NCBI GenBank assembly: GCA_020635075.1
Contig: JACKAM010000001.1
Span: 2,046,001 to 2,110,000 of the forward strand
DNA length: 64,000 nt
Reading direction: 5' to 3'
From: Pseudobdellovibrionaceae bacterium
Lineage (GTDB): Bacteria; Bdellovibrionota; Bdellovibrionia; Bdellovibrionales; UBA1609
The notes below the pieces were generated by a model. That model saw nothing but the letters and a program-made list of their open reading frames with translations, did no database searches and was not told where the DNA came from. Shown piece by piece: positions 1 through 8,347 of this stretch. Position 1 is the first letter of the stretch. Every line of letters begins with the position of its first letter. A program made the translations under genes and the position numbers.

Positions 1-483
1 CCCACCGACCGATACATCCACAGAATTGGTTTCAAACTTTTGCCCATTACAATCGATCAGGATTTCGTAGCGACGCTTGAGCCTCTGATGCGCCCGATGG
101 ACAAACTCCGCACCCTCACTCTCTATAGGTAAATCCGGAATCTCACTCACCGCCACCACTTCAACTTCTGTCGCTGCCTGGTTGTCGACCTCGTTACCCT
201 GATAAAGGCGCCTAATGGCGGTTATGGTATCGTCCTCGCGGTACTCTTCAGGAATTGGAGGGGGCTTAGCTCCCATTTGGCGGTCGTTCGGCTTTAGCAC
301 GTCAGGCACTCGACTGACGACCTTCCACTTCTTCCAGTCTTCACGCCAAACTAGCCAATTGACTCTTTCTTTTGGTGAAATGCGCGACACAAAACAACGC
401 ACCTCCTCGATGGTCAATCCATCGAGGCGTTCGCCATTTTCCGCATCATAGAGACACCATAATAGTGGTTGACTCTCTTCCAC
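1..483 (-). CDS. PilZ-domain protein, 3' end cut by window
   Basis: The frame stays open from a GTG at 483 down to base 1, so 161 codons are visible and the C-terminus is missing. GAGGGAG lies about 6 nt before the GTG. The first 60 residues, rich in Trp (LWCLYD, NWLVWREDWKKW), resemble a GYF_2-like input domain. After an acidic linker comes RLKRR followed, about 20 residues on, by DVSVGG; these match the RxxxR and (D/N)xSxxG motifs with which PilZ domains bind cyclic di-GMP. The gene sits 19 bp behind the coiled-coil gene on the same strand, so the two are probably co-transcribed. A c-di-GMP effector role is inferred from the motifs; the target is unknown. Confidence 0.72.
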   Translation of the reverse strand, partial: MEESQPLLWCLYDAENGERLDGLTIEEVRCFVSRISPKERVNWLVWREDWKKWKVVSRVPDVLKPNDRQMGAKPPPIPEEYREDDTITAIRRLYQGNEVDNQAATEVEVVAVSEIPDLPIESEGAEFVHRAHQRLKRRYEILIDCNGQKFETNSVDVSVGG

Positions 484-502
484 CCAGACTCCCTCTTATC
501 CC

Positions 503-1729
503 TTAGAAACAGGTCGCCGGTATAAAGGCCTTTTTGTTTTTCATGTGGACCTTATACCAACCCTTGCTGTGGGCACTGATGACCATCTTGTCGCCCTTTT
601 TCACTTCTTTCATCACCGGGCCGCTGACCGAAGCCACAGATCGAATTTGGCAACTCTTACGTGCTGATTTCTTCGCCGGCGCCTTTCCCTTCATGTCGAC
701 CTTCATGCCACGCGTGTCCTGAGCGGCAATCGCATCGTTAGCGCTTTCAAAGGTCACCGTGTTCGATCGGGCTCGTGCCTCTTTCGCCGCATACTTTCGC
801 GAGCGGTTTTCAGCCGTTGCCTTGCGGGCCTTTTGCTTGGCCAAATTATTTTGGTGCCTCTGTTTCATCTCTTGTGCCCTTGCCTCAGTGTCCTGAGCGC
901 GACCCTTTGCCAAATCGGCTTCTGCCTGGGCCATCTCAGCTTCGTCCTCAGCCCTCTCCACATCTTTGCGCATCTTCCGCAAAGAGGCTTCCTTATCCGC
1001 CACTCGCTTGCGCGAGCGATCCATTTCCTCTTTATATTTGGATACCCTGGTCTTGGCCTTTTGCTCTTCGACCTTCAGGTTTTTTTCCGCTTCTTGAATT
1101 CTTTTGATTGTGTCGGCCTCTTTGACCCGGGCCTCGTCTCTATCCTGACGAGCCTTGGTCACACTGTCTTTTGTGTCCTGAATTTTCTTTTCAACCGCAC
1201 GCTTTTCCTGGAGAAGGTTTGCCACTTTCTCGCGAACCATATCTCGATCACGCTCCGTCTTTTCTCGCTCCGCCTGAGCCTCTTCCAACTCGGACTTTTT
1301 ATTGGCGATATCCTGCTCGTACTTTTTCTGCTGTTCCTGAGCCTTGACCTTGTCCTTTTCAAATTGCTTGCGGTCGTTACGAGCGCGAACAATCTGGTCA
1401 TCAAACTTCTTGATTTGCATATCCGCATCCCGAGCCTTGGCTTTGGCGTTTGCAATCTCCTGCTCGGCATCCTTTTGAGCCCGCTCAGTCCGCCGCCTCT
1501 CGTCCTCAGCCCTTTCCCGGGTGGCTTTGGCTTCCTGTTGAGCTGCCTCGGACTCCGCTAGGGCGTCCTCCATCTCAGCCTCAACATCATCCAGGTCTGC
1601 CACCAAAATGCCGGGACCATTGTAGGCAAAGGCTTCATCAATAAAGGTGATGCCCATCAATATAGATAGAATGAAAAACAATTGTATTGGGCACACCCGG
1701 GATCGGTTGCCCTTATGCCTTCCGTGCAT
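503..1729 (-). CDS. Secreted or anchored coiled-coil protein with C-terminal SH3-like domain
   Basis: A 408-residue protein of unknown function. Residues 14-36 form a hydrophobic export segment ending near AFA. Residues about 45-330 are an almost unbroken charged coiled coil rich in Ala, Glu, Lys, Arg and Gln, and residues about 360-408 look like a bacterial SH3 domain (CQIRSVASVSGPV, KGWYKVHM). GGGGG lies about 7 nt before the ATG. Periplasmic proteins of this layout (the EnvC-like style) regulate or tether cell-wall enzymes, but no catalytic motif is seen here. It is first in a probable operon with the PilZ protein. The role is an inference from architecture only. Confidence 0.7.
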   Translation of the reverse strand: MHGRHKGNRSRVCPIQLFFILSILMGITFIDEAFAYNGPGILVADLDDVEAEMEDALAESEAAQQEAKATRERAEDERRRTERAQKDAEQEIANAKAKARDADMQIKKFDDQIVRARNDRKQFEKDKVKAQEQQKKYEQDIANKKSELEEAQAEREKTERDRDMVREKVANLLQEKRAVEKKIQDTKDSVTKARQDRDEARVKEADTIKRIQEAEKNLKVEEQKAKTRVSKYKEEMDRSRKRVADKEASLRKMRKDVERAEDEAEMAQAEADLAKGRAQDTEARAQEMKQRHQNNLAKQKARKATAENRSRKYAAKEARARSNTVTFESANDAIAAQDTRGMKVDMKGKAPAKKSARKSCQIRSVASVSGPVMKEVKKGDKMVISAHSKGWYKVHMKNKKAFIPATCF

Positions 1730-2089
1730 TCGTCATCCCCCTTGCACTCGCTGCAATTAACTTATCGGCATCAGGTGGGATTTTTGAAATGAAACGGGAT
1801 TTTTTGCGTGCCAACGGGGCCTGAAATCCCTACAAAGGGCGGGCCCATTTTTGGACCCTCCGCCTGAAGCCTAAACAACCCTACCTAGCATCTCAATAAA
1901 ATAAATAATTTCAGATAATTACGGATTTCTCTGAGACATCTCTCTGATGATCCGCGCTCCCCTCCCAAGGACCAGCCTTGTCCTTTTTACCATAAGCCGG
2001 TTTTTGCCGTTCTCAAATCAAAACAAATAGGGTCTCAGGCTGAGATTACTGGCACCGCCCTTGCTTAGGACTAAGGTATCCCCCCCTTG
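1730..2089. other. Intergenic region without a recognised gene
   Basis: About 360 bases between the divergent coiled-coil gene and the hairpin at 2090. No convincing reading frame with a ribosome-binding site is visible on either strand. A small dyad (GTCTCA, then TGAGAT) lies at about 2032-2046. Promoters for both neighbours should lie here, but I see no clear TTGACA/TATAAT pair. Confidence 0.4.
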
Positions 2090-2132
2090 GCGACCTGGTC
2101 CCCCTCCTTACCCTCCAGGTCGCTTTTTTTTT
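2090..2132 (+). terminator. Rho-independent terminator with no upstream gene
   Basis: A perfect 9-bp stem (GCGACCTGG at 2090-2098, CCAGGTCGC at 2115-2123) with a 16-nt loop is followed by nine T (2124-2132), which is a textbook intrinsic terminator in the plus direction. No plus-strand gene ends before it, and the amidase gene begins about 100 bp downstream. It could end a small RNA transcribed from the preceding gap or act as an attenuator in the amidase leader. Confidence 0.75.
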
Positions 2133-2237
2133 GCTTAAAATTCGATTGGGCCTTTGGGAGAGAATTCCCCGCTTGGTCTTCCGTCGTTTGCTCCACACCC
2201 CTACACTGAAATTGTCCCCTTTTACTGTGGAGATCCC

Positions 2238-3029
2238 TTGCCACTCAAACGATTGCTCATTACAGCTGCCGCACTCCTCCTGGCTTTCGCTTCTGGGGCC
2301 AAGCCTCTTGAGCGGATCGTCATTGACCCCGGTCACGGGGGTATGGATAAGGGCGCGGTTTACAACAGCCTCCAGGAAAAGGAGATCACCCTGCAGATTT
2401 CCAAACGCCTGCAAAAGAAGCTTGTCGATCAGGGGTGGATTGTTTTTCTCACTCGCGATTCGGATCGCCACCTTTCACTTGCTGAGCGGGCACAGGCGGC
2501 CCGAGAATTTAATGGGGACCTGTTTCTGTCGGTTCACATCAACTCCTCTGAAGACAAAAGGGCCCAAGGGATGGAGATCTACTTCCAGAATCAACTTCCC
2601 CCTGATGAAGAGTCCATGTTCCAGGCCAAAAGAGAGAATGACGACATCAACCCGCGCGAAGAACTGGAATGGCCCCTGCACCCGATTGCGGAAGCCTCTC
2701 ACTTGCGTGGAGATCTGCTGAACATCATCCAGGATCTTCAGCGCAGTCATCGTATTCACTCCAGCTCCCTCCTCGCCGTTCAACTAACGGAAGCCTGGCA
2801 AGGTAAGCGCAAGTCGGCGGAAAATACCATTCGCCAGGCACCCTTTTATGTTGTGAGCAATGTGAACATGCCCAGCGCTCTCGTCGAAGTCGGCTTTCTT
2901 TCCAATCAAAGGGAGGCCCACCAATTGCGCTCTGCTCACTATCAAAATCAAGTGGTGGATGGCATCGCCAAGGGCCTTAAAGGGTTCAAAGAAATGGTGG
3001 ACAAATCCATCAGCCCGGGCCTAAAGTAG
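2238..3029 (+). CDS. N-acetylmuramoyl-L-alanine amidase (Amidase_3, AmiC type)
   Basis: This secreted zinc enzyme cuts the amide bond between muramic acid and the stem peptide. VIDPGHGGMDKGA carries the first zinc His, E(ITLQ) follows at the usual distance, SVHINSS holds another His, and ALVEVGFLSN is the conserved C-terminal Glu motif. The open frame reaches an ATG at 2154, but I prefer TTG 2238: GGAG lies 5 nt upstream and the first residues then form a standard signal peptide (LKRLLITAAALLLAFASG). That gives 263 residues, of which nearly all after the signal is the catalytic domain, with no AMIN domain. RNase PH follows after 5 bp. Family certain, start likely. Confidence 0.9.
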   Translation: MPLKRLLITAAALLLAFASGAKPLERIVIDPGHGGMDKGAVYNSLQEKEITLQISKRLQKKLVDQGWIVFLTRDSDRHLSLAERAQAAREFNGDLFLSVHINSSEDKRAQGMEIYFQNQLPPDEESMFQAKRENDDINPREELEWPLHPIAEASHLRGDLLNIIQDLQRSHRIHSSSLLAVQLTEAWQGKRKSAENTIRQAPFYVVSNVNMPSALVEVGFLSNQREAHQLRSAHYQNQVVDGIAKGLKGFKEMVDKSISPGLK

Positions 3030-3034
3030 CCCCC

Positions 3035-3757
3035 ATGCGTACAGATGGCCGTCAATTCGATCAAATCCGCCCCGTTACTATTGAACCCGAAGTCCTTCGC
3101 TATGCCGAGGGAAGTGCCAAGATCACCATGGGTGAAACCATTGTCGTCTGCACCGCAAGCCTTGAAGATGGAACGCCCAAATGGCTGCAAGGTTCCGGCT
3201 CGGGATGGGTCACTGCCGAATATGGTATGCTTCCACGCAGTACCCACAGCCGCATTCGTCGTGACAAGGCTTTGAGTGGTGGACGGACTCAGGAGATCTC
3301 CCGCCTGATTGGTCGCAGCCTGAGGGCGGCGGTGGACCTAAAAGCTCTTGGTGAGAACCAGATCACTGTGGATTGCGATGTTCTCCAGGCCGACGGTGGA
3401 ACCCGAACGGCCGCTATCACCGGCGGATTCGTGGCTCTTGCCCTGGCACTCCGATTTATGAAACAGCAGGGAATCGTCAAGCAAATTCCCATTCTCAATT
3501 ACGTGGCTGCCATTAGCGTCGGCCTACACAATGGGCAAGCGCTTCTCGATCTCAACTACGACGAGGATTCCAATATTCACACCGACATGAATTTTGTCAT
3601 GACCAATGATAAGCGGTTCATCGAGATCCAAGGCACGGCGGAAGACACCCCATTCACCCGTAGCGAATTGGACAACCTGTTATCCATGGCTGAAAAAGGC
3701 TGTTTGGAGTTGGTCGAGAAGCAGCGGGCTCTCATCGGCGAATTTATCACCTTATAA
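3035..3757 (+). CDS. rph: Ribonuclease PH
   Basis: A phosphate-dependent 3'-to-5' exoribonuclease that trims tRNA 3' ends and forms a hexameric ring. At 240 residues it is full length. The start RxDGRxxDQIRP, the SGSGWVTAEYGMLPRST segment, RIRRDKALSGGRTQEISRLIGRSLRAAVD and the VDCDVLQADGGTRTAAITGG block are all family signatures. No Shine-Dalgarno sequence precedes the ATG, which lies 5 bp after the amidase stop, so translational coupling is likely. rdgB follows after 12 bp; an rph-rdgB pair is common in bacteria. Confidence 0.97.
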   Translation: MRTDGRQFDQIRPVTIEPEVLRYAEGSAKITMGETIVVCTASLEDGTPKWLQGSGSGWVTAEYGMLPRSTHSRIRRDKALSGGRTQEISRLIGRSLRAAVDLKALGENQITVDCDVLQADGGTRTAAITGGFVALALALRFMKQQGIVKQIPILNYVAAISVGLHNGQALLDLNYDEDSNIHTDMNFVMTNDKRFIEIQGTAEDTPFTRSELDNLLSMAEKGCLELVEKQRALIGEFITL

Positions 3758-3769
3758 GGAGAGGCTCTA

Positions 3770-4351
3770 ATGGAGCTGTGGATCGCTACTTCAAACGAAG
3801 GAAAACTGCGGGAAATCCGTTCCCTCTTGATGGATAAAGATATTCAGGTCCACGCTCAGGGGGAGCTTTCTTTCTTTTCGCCGCCTCCAGAAAACGGTGA
3901 CAGCTTTGAGGCCAACGCCCGCATCAAGGCCAAGTCCCTAAAGGCCGTCAAATCGGATTGCTGGGTTTTGGGCGAGGACTCGGGGTTGGAGGTTGAAGGA
4001 CTGGGGAATATGCCTGGCATCCACTCGGCTCGCTACGCTGGGCCCAAAGCCTCTACGGCGGAGAACAATGCCAAGCTGTTGAAGATGTTGGACCTACGGT
4101 CTTACGACAAAAGATCCGCCCAATTCCGTTGCGTGATGGTTGTCTATAGCCCCGATGGCAAGGAACATGTCTTGGATGGTTGTCTTAAAGGTGAGATCGC
4201 CAAGAAGCTTCAGGGATCCACAGGGTTTGGCTACGATCCGCTGTTCATTCCCGAAGGGGAGAGTAAAACCCTGGCTGAGCTTGGGCCAGGGGTGAAAAAC
4301 AAAATTTCCCATCGAGCCCAAGCACTGCGCAAGCTTCTCGAAATCCTGTAA
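3770..4351 (+). CDS. rdgB: XTP/dITP diphosphatase (RdgB/HAM1 family)
   Basis: This enzyme hydrolyses non-canonical purine nucleoside triphosphates (dITP, XTP) to monophosphates, so keeping them out of DNA and RNA. The 193-residue protein has the N-terminal nucleotide-binding WIATSNEGKLREI, the central EDSGLEVEGLGNMPGIHSA motif, GFGYDPLF and the C-terminal KNKISHRAQAL helix, all typical. AGGAGAG lies about 6 nt before the ATG. It ends the amidase-rph-rdgB run; the next gene is on the other strand. Confidence 0.97.
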   Translation: MELWIATSNEGKLREIRSLLMDKDIQVHAQGELSFFSPPPENGDSFEANARIKAKSLKAVKSDCWVLGEDSGLEVEGLGNMPGIHSARYAGPKASTAENNAKLLKMLDLRSYDKRSAQFRCVMVVYSPDGKEHVLDGCLKGEIAKKLQGSTGFGYDPLFIPEGESKTLAELGPGVKNKISHRAQALRKLLEIL

Positions 4352-4400
4352 GAGGATTCTCACAATTAAAGAGACTATTTAAAAGCAGAGTGAAGCTGTT

Positions 4401-4811
4401 TTAGAGAAGTGGACTGGCCTCGGGAGATTCCATGTCAGGGGATTCAGGAGCTTGCTTTTCAAAGGGAACGGGCTGGCCCCCTGCTCTCTCCAAGTCACGG
4501 CGGGTGCGAAAGAGCTTCATCTCGTCCAGACTGGCAAAAATATTTATTTGTCGTTTTAGTTTTTCCGATGGCGACAGAAGGGCAAACTGACCACCCTCTT
4601 TCACCAATCGCCCAGCCACATCGGCAAAATATTTGATACTTGGAAGACTGAGAAACTGAGCCTGCTCCAAATCCAAAACCAAATGGTGCTCTCCGCGACC
4701 AACCAACTTTTCCACCTGGGCCTTGAGATCATCAAAATTAAAAGAGTCGACCCGGTCGACAACCGAGATCACGGACCAAGTAGATAATTTGCGTACTTCG
4801 AAGGCATCCAT
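4401..4811 (-). CDS. STAS-domain protein (anti-sigma-factor-antagonist-like)
   Basis: A 136-residue single-domain protein. Residues 1-100 have the STAS pattern of alternating strands and helices with HLVLDLEQAQFLSLPSIKYF in place of the usual LDLSxVxFIDSxGL; the phosphorylatable Ser position reads S-L-P-S. The tail is Pro- and Glu-rich. The frame opens at a TTG (4847), but that TTG is part of a good -35 box, so ATG 4811 is the better start. STAS proteins usually bind anti-sigma kinases or other regulators; the partner is not evident. It is divergent from prs. Confidence 0.75.
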   Translation of the reverse strand: MDAFEVRKLSTWSVISVVDRVDSFNFDDLKAQVEKLVGRGEHHLVLDLEQAQFLSLPSIKYFADVAGRLVKEGGQFALLSPSEKLKRQINIFASLDEMKLFRTRRDLERAGGQPVPFEKQAPESPDMESPEASPLL

Positions 4812-4818
4812 GACCCCG

Positions 4819-4847
4819 ATTATTTGTAGGACCACGCCCCTTGTCAA
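4819..4847 (-). promoter_or_regulatory. Sigma70-type promoter for the STAS gene
   Basis: Reading the minus strand, TTGACA (4847-4842) is separated by exactly 17 bp from AATAAT (4824-4819), which matches 11 of 12 consensus positions. The expected start point (about 4812) falls at the ATG (4811), so the transcript would have almost no leader. This also argues against the upstream TTG as start codon. Confidence 0.65.
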
Positions 4848-4908
4848 CTCCGGGGCTAGGATCTGGCAGGAAGTCCACTAAGAACCCGCTCCTGAGAGCC
4901 CTTCTAAC

Positions 4909-4937
4909 TAGACATTAATGGGTGTTTAGGCTAGAAA
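4909..4937 (+). promoter_or_regulatory. Probable sigma70-type promoter for prs
   Basis: TAGACA (4909-4914), a 17-bp spacer and TAGAAA (4932-4937) match the consensus at 9 of 12 positions. The expected start point is about 4944, only a few bases before the prs ATG at 4948, and no Shine-Dalgarno sequence precedes that ATG. Confidence 0.45.
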
Positions 4938-4947
4938 ATCTTCCACT

Positions 4948-5895
4948 ATGGCTGACTTAAAAGTATTTGCAGGAACCTCAAATCAGGAATTGGCCGCCCG
5001 TATTGCAAAAGAAGCGGGTTTGGAGCTCGGACACTGTGAGATCAAAAGATTTGCCGATGGCGAAATCCAGGTCGAAATCCACGAATCGGTTCGAGGCTGT
5101 AATGTTTTCATGGTGCAGAGCACCTGCCCTCCGGTGAATGAAAATTATATGGAGCTTTTCGTCATGCTTGATGCCCTTCGCCGGGCCTCAGCCAACGAAA
5201 TTACGGCTGTGATGCCCTATTATGGGTATGCTCGCCAAGACAGAAAGGTAGCTCCCCGAGCCCCTATTTCAGCCAAATTGGTGGCCCAGCTCCTCAAAAC
5301 GGCTGGAGCGGATCGTCTGGTGGTGGTCGATCTCCACTCCTCCCAGATCCAGGGCTTTTTTGATGGCCCCTTTGACCACCTGTTTGCTATTCCCACTCTG
5401 GCTCGCTCCTGGCGGGAAAAGCATGGACACGGCGACGGCTTTGTCGTGGTCAGCCCGGATGCCGGAGGGGTTGAGCGAGCCCGGGCCTTTGCCAAGCGCC
5501 TGGAGTGCTCAATTGCCATCATCGACAAGAGACGGACAAACCCTAATGAAGCCAAGGCCATACACCTGATCGGTGACGTTGATGGCAAAACGGCCATTGT
5601 TCTGGACGATATGATCGATACAGCAGGGACCCTCTGCCAAAGTGTTGACAGCCTGCTTAAAAATGGGGCAAAAAGAGTCTTTGCCGTCGCCACCCACCCC
5701 GTGCTTTCTGGCCCAGCTATCAGCCGGATTTCAGAAAGCGCCTTAGAAGAGGTTTGGGTGACTGACACGATCCCCTTGAGGCCCGAGGCCCAGGCTTGTG
5801 CAAAGATCAAAGTGGTCTCAATTGCGCCCCTGGTGGCCGAGGCCATTAAGCGGATTAACAGCAAAGATTCAGTAAGCGCATTGTTTGAAGTTTAA
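4948..5895 (+). CDS. prs: Ribose-phosphate pyrophosphokinase
   Basis: Makes phosphoribosyl pyrophosphate from ribose 5-phosphate and ATP, the entry to nucleotide, His and Trp synthesis. 315 residues, the usual length. Visible signatures are FADGEIQVEI, ALRRASANEITAVMPYYGYARQDRK, the VVDLHSSQIQGFF metal/ATP segment, VVVSPDAGGVERAR, the RRTNPNEA flexible loop and the VLDDMIDTAGTLCQ PRPP-binding loop. No Shine-Dalgarno sequence is visible. It begins a plus-strand run prs-rplY-pth-ychF with gaps of 2 to 29 bp; prs, rplY/ctc and pth are neighbours in many bacteria. Confidence 0.98.
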   Translation: MADLKVFAGTSNQELAARIAKEAGLELGHCEIKRFADGEIQVEIHESVRGCNVFMVQSTCPPVNENYMELFVMLDALRRASANEITAVMPYYGYARQDRKVAPRAPISAKLVAQLLKTAGADRLVVVDLHSSQIQGFFDGPFDHLFAIPTLARSWREKHGHGDGFVVVSPDAGGVERARAFAKRLECSIAIIDKRRTNPNEAKAIHLIGDVDGKTAIVLDDMIDTAGTLCQSVDSLLKNGAKRVFAVATHPVLSGPAISRISESALEEVWVTDTIPLRPEAQACAKIKVVSIAPLVAEAIKRINSKDSVSALFEV

Positions 5896-5909
5896 GAGAG
5901 GTCAAAAAG

Positions 5910-6581
5910 ATGACAACCCAAGAATCAGTTGAAATTCACGTAACATCTCGCAATCAAGGCAAAGGAAACAGCCGTCAGCTTCGCATGAAGAAGATGATTC
6001 CTGCCGTTGTCTATGGACCAAAAATTGAAAACCTCAACTTTCACTTCGGTGAAGTAGAGGCGGACAAGTTTTCCAAGCACAAGTATGACAACGTGATTTT
6101 TGTGCTGAAGTCAGATGACTCCAAGCTGAACAACCTGAAAGTTCTTCGCAAGGACTTTGATGTTCACCCTCTCACTCGTCGTCCCGTTCACTTTGACTTT
6201 TACGCTCTTGATATGACTCAAGAAGTTCGTGTGAATGTGGAGCTTCGTTTTGAAGGTAAACCAGCCGGAGCTCAGGACGGCGGGCTTTTGAACATCATTC
6301 GCCGTGACATTGAGGTTGACTGTATGCCAGGTGACATCCCTGAGTTCTTTTCTATTGATGTCACAAACCTGGGGCTTGACGAGTCTATTCACGCCTCAGA
6401 CCTCAAACTGCCGGACACTGTAAAGATGGTCACTGAGGAAACAGCAACACTCGTAACTTGCGCAGCTGCCCGTGAAGAGGCTCCGGCCGAGACTGGTGAA
6501 GCAGCAGCAGCTATTCCGGCTGAAGGTGAGGCTCCGGCGGCGTCTGAAGCTCCTCCTGCTGGTGGCGAAGACAAAGAGTAA
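5910..6581 (+). CDS. rplY: 50S ribosomal protein L25, CTC (long) form
   Basis: Binds 5S rRNA in the large ribosomal subunit. Residues 1-95 form the L25 core (GKGNSRQLRMKKMIPAVVYG, then VHPLTRRPVHFDFYALD), and residues 96-190 the CTC beta domain (EVRVNVELRFEGKPAGAQDGG, DIPEFFSIDVTNLGLDESIH). The last 35 residues are a low-complexity Ala/Glu/Pro tail. At 223 residues it matches the long CTC form. AGAGAGG lies about 8 nt before the ATG. Confidence 0.95.
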   Translation: MTTQESVEIHVTSRNQGKGNSRQLRMKKMIPAVVYGPKIENLNFHFGEVEADKFSKHKYDNVIFVLKSDDSKLNNLKVLRKDFDVHPLTRRPVHFDFYALDMTQEVRVNVELRFEGKPAGAQDGGLLNIIRRDIEVDCMPGDIPEFFSIDVTNLGLDESIHASDLKLPDTVKMVTEETATLVTCAAAREEAPAETGEAAAAIPAEGEAPAASEAPPAGGEDKE

Positions 6582-6610
6582 GAGTCCTTTTTCAAAGGAT
6601 CGCAGTATCC

Positions 6611-7192
6611 ATGCAAATAATTGTCGGGTTGGGTAATCCGGGTCCTAAGTATCAACTTACCCGCCATAATGTCGGCTTTATGGCTATTGATGCCTTGGCT
6701 CACGCCTATGGTGAAGAAGGCTCTTTTAAAAAGGAGCACAAGGCCCTAACCGCAAAGGTCCGCATTGATGGCCAGGTTGTCCTCTTGGCCAAGCCCCAAA
6801 CCTACATGAATCTTTCGGGAGAATCCGTTCAGGCTCTCATGAGTTACTATGGTGGATCTCCCCAAGAGCTGCTTGTCGTCCATGATGAGGTGGACCTCCC
6901 CTACGCCTCAATTCGCTATCAAAAGAACCGTGGCCATGGGGGCCATAACGGCATTCGCAACATTCATCAATTGCTTGGCACCCAAGAATACAACCGCTTG
7001 AAACTTGGGGTGAGCCGCCCAGCCAATCCGCGAATGGACGTGGCCGATTTTGTACTGCAGAATTTCAATAATGACGAAATGAATTCACTGCCCGACTTTT
7101 TGAGTTTGGCCAGCGAAAGTATGGAAGCTTATATCCGTGACGGGTTTGAAAAGGCAGCCACCCGTTACAACCGGACAACGGAAAGGGACTGA
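6611..7192 (+). CDS. pth: Peptidyl-tRNA hydrolase
   Basis: Recycles peptidyl-tRNA that drops off stalled ribosomes. The 193-residue protein starts with the family signature IVGLGNPGPKYQLTRHNVGF, which contains the catalytic His; KPQTYMNLSGESV and VVHDEVDLPYASIRYQKNRGHGGHNGI follow, with the substrate-binding Asn and the conserved GGHNG loop. It is followed after 2 bp by ychF; pth-ychF adjacency is common. Confidence 0.97.
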   Translation: MQIIVGLGNPGPKYQLTRHNVGFMAIDALAHAYGEEGSFKKEHKALTAKVRIDGQVVLLAKPQTYMNLSGESVQALMSYYGGSPQELLVVHDEVDLPYASIRYQKNRGHGGHNGIRNIHQLLGTQEYNRLKLGVSRPANPRMDVADFVLQNFNNDEMNSLPDFLSLASESMEAYIRDGFEKAATRYNRTTERD

Positions 7193-7194
7193 TC

Positions 7195-8298
7195 ATGGCA
7201 TTGCAGTGTGGAATTGTAGGTCTTCCTAATGTGGGAAAGTCCACCTTATTCAACGCCCTTACGAGTGCCAAGGCAGAATCCGCCAACTACCCGTTTTGTA
7301 CCATTGATCCCAATGTGGGAGTGGTTACCGTTCCCGATCCTCGCCTCCCCAAGATCGCGGCCATCTTTAAATCAGAAAAGACTCTGCCCACCACTATGGA
7401 ATTCGTCGATATTGCTGGCCTCGTGGCTGGCGCCAGTAAGGGTGAAGGTTTGGGCAATCAGTTCTTGGCCAACATTCGCGAAACCGATGCCATCATCCAC
7501 GTGGTTCGCTGCTTTGAAGACGATAACGTCATTCACGTCTCGGGTGGTATTGATCCCATCCGCGATATTGAAACCATCAACACTGAATTGATGCTGGCTG
7601 ATTTGGAAAGCGTGGAGAAACGGCTCAATAGAGTCGAAAAAGTAGCCAGAACTTCCAAAGACAAAAAACAGCTCGCGGAAGTCAGTGCTCTTAAGAAAAT
7701 CAAAGATGCCCTCAGCGATGGAAAACCAGCCCGCACAGTTTCATTTGATGATGATGAGAAGTCGATAGCCAAAGACTTCCAATTGCTCACCAGTAAACCT
7801 ATCCTGTACGTCTGCAATGTCGCCGAATCCGAGGTCACGGGCGACGCCGATTCCAATTGGGTTCAGCAGGTGCGCAAGGTGGCCGAATCCGAAGGCAATC
7901 AGGTCATTAAGATCTGCAGTTCTATTGAGGCTGAGATTGCTCAACTCCCTCAGGAAGAACGCAAGGAATTCCTCGAGTCACTGGGGCTGGAGGAGCCTGG
8001 ACTCTTTCGCTTGATCCGAGAGGGATATCAACTTCTCAACTTGATCACCTATTTTACGGCTGGCCCGAAAGAGGCTCGCGCCTGGACAGTTCGCGTCGGA
8101 ACTAAAGCCCCACAAGCTGCCGGAGTGATCCATACAGACTTTGAAAAGGGGTTCATTCGCGCCGAAACCTATCACTGTAGCGACCTTTTTCAGTTTGGAA
8201 CTGAGGTCGCCGTCAAAGAAGCGGGCAAATACCGATCTGAAGGAAAAGAGTACGTCGTGAAAGACGGCGACGTGATGTTTTTCCGATTTAATGTTTAG
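7195..8298 (+). CDS. ychF: Obg-family ATPase YchF
   Basis: A ribosome-associated P-loop protein of the Obg/YchF group that prefers ATP. At 367 residues it is full length. GLPNVGKSTLFNALT is the P-loop, DIAGLVAGASKGEGLGNQFL the switch II region, and NVAESE lies where the NKxD specificity motif would be, the usual ATP-type change. The coiled-coil insert covers residues 130-190, and the C-terminal TGS-type domain includes YFTAGPKEARAWTVR. AAGGGA lies about 7 nt before the ATG. Confidence 0.97.
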   Translation: MALQCGIVGLPNVGKSTLFNALTSAKAESANYPFCTIDPNVGVVTVPDPRLPKIAAIFKSEKTLPTTMEFVDIAGLVAGASKGEGLGNQFLANIRETDAIIHVVRCFEDDNVIHVSGGIDPIRDIETINTELMLADLESVEKRLNRVEKVARTSKDKKQLAEVSALKKIKDALSDGKPARTVSFDDDEKSIAKDFQLLTSKPILYVCNVAESEVTGDADSNWVQQVRKVAESEGNQVIKICSSIEAEIAQLPQEERKEFLESLGLEEPGLFRLIREGYQLLNLITYFTAGPKEARAWTVRVGTKAPQAAGVIHTDFEKGFIRAETYHCSDLFQFGTEVAVKEAGKYRSEGKEYVVKDGDVMFFRFNV

Positions 8299-8347
8299 AT
8301 CTTCTCAAATGGTACCGGGTTCCTCTGAGAACCCTTGAGGAGCTCCA

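Noticed and set aside
833..1561. 242-codon plus-strand Leu/Phe-rich frame looking like a membrane protein
   Set aside because: It is the reverse of the Lys/Glu/Arg coiled coil on the minus strand; such genes always give hydrophobic antisense frames.
4812..4847. TTG 4847 as start of the STAS protein
   Set aside because: The TTG is part of the TTGACA -35 box, and ATG 4811 fits the domain start.
8317..8334. GGGTTC/GAACCC hairpin between ychF and ppc as terminator
   Set aside because: Six base pairs only and no T tract; ppc follows at once with a normal ribosome-binding site.
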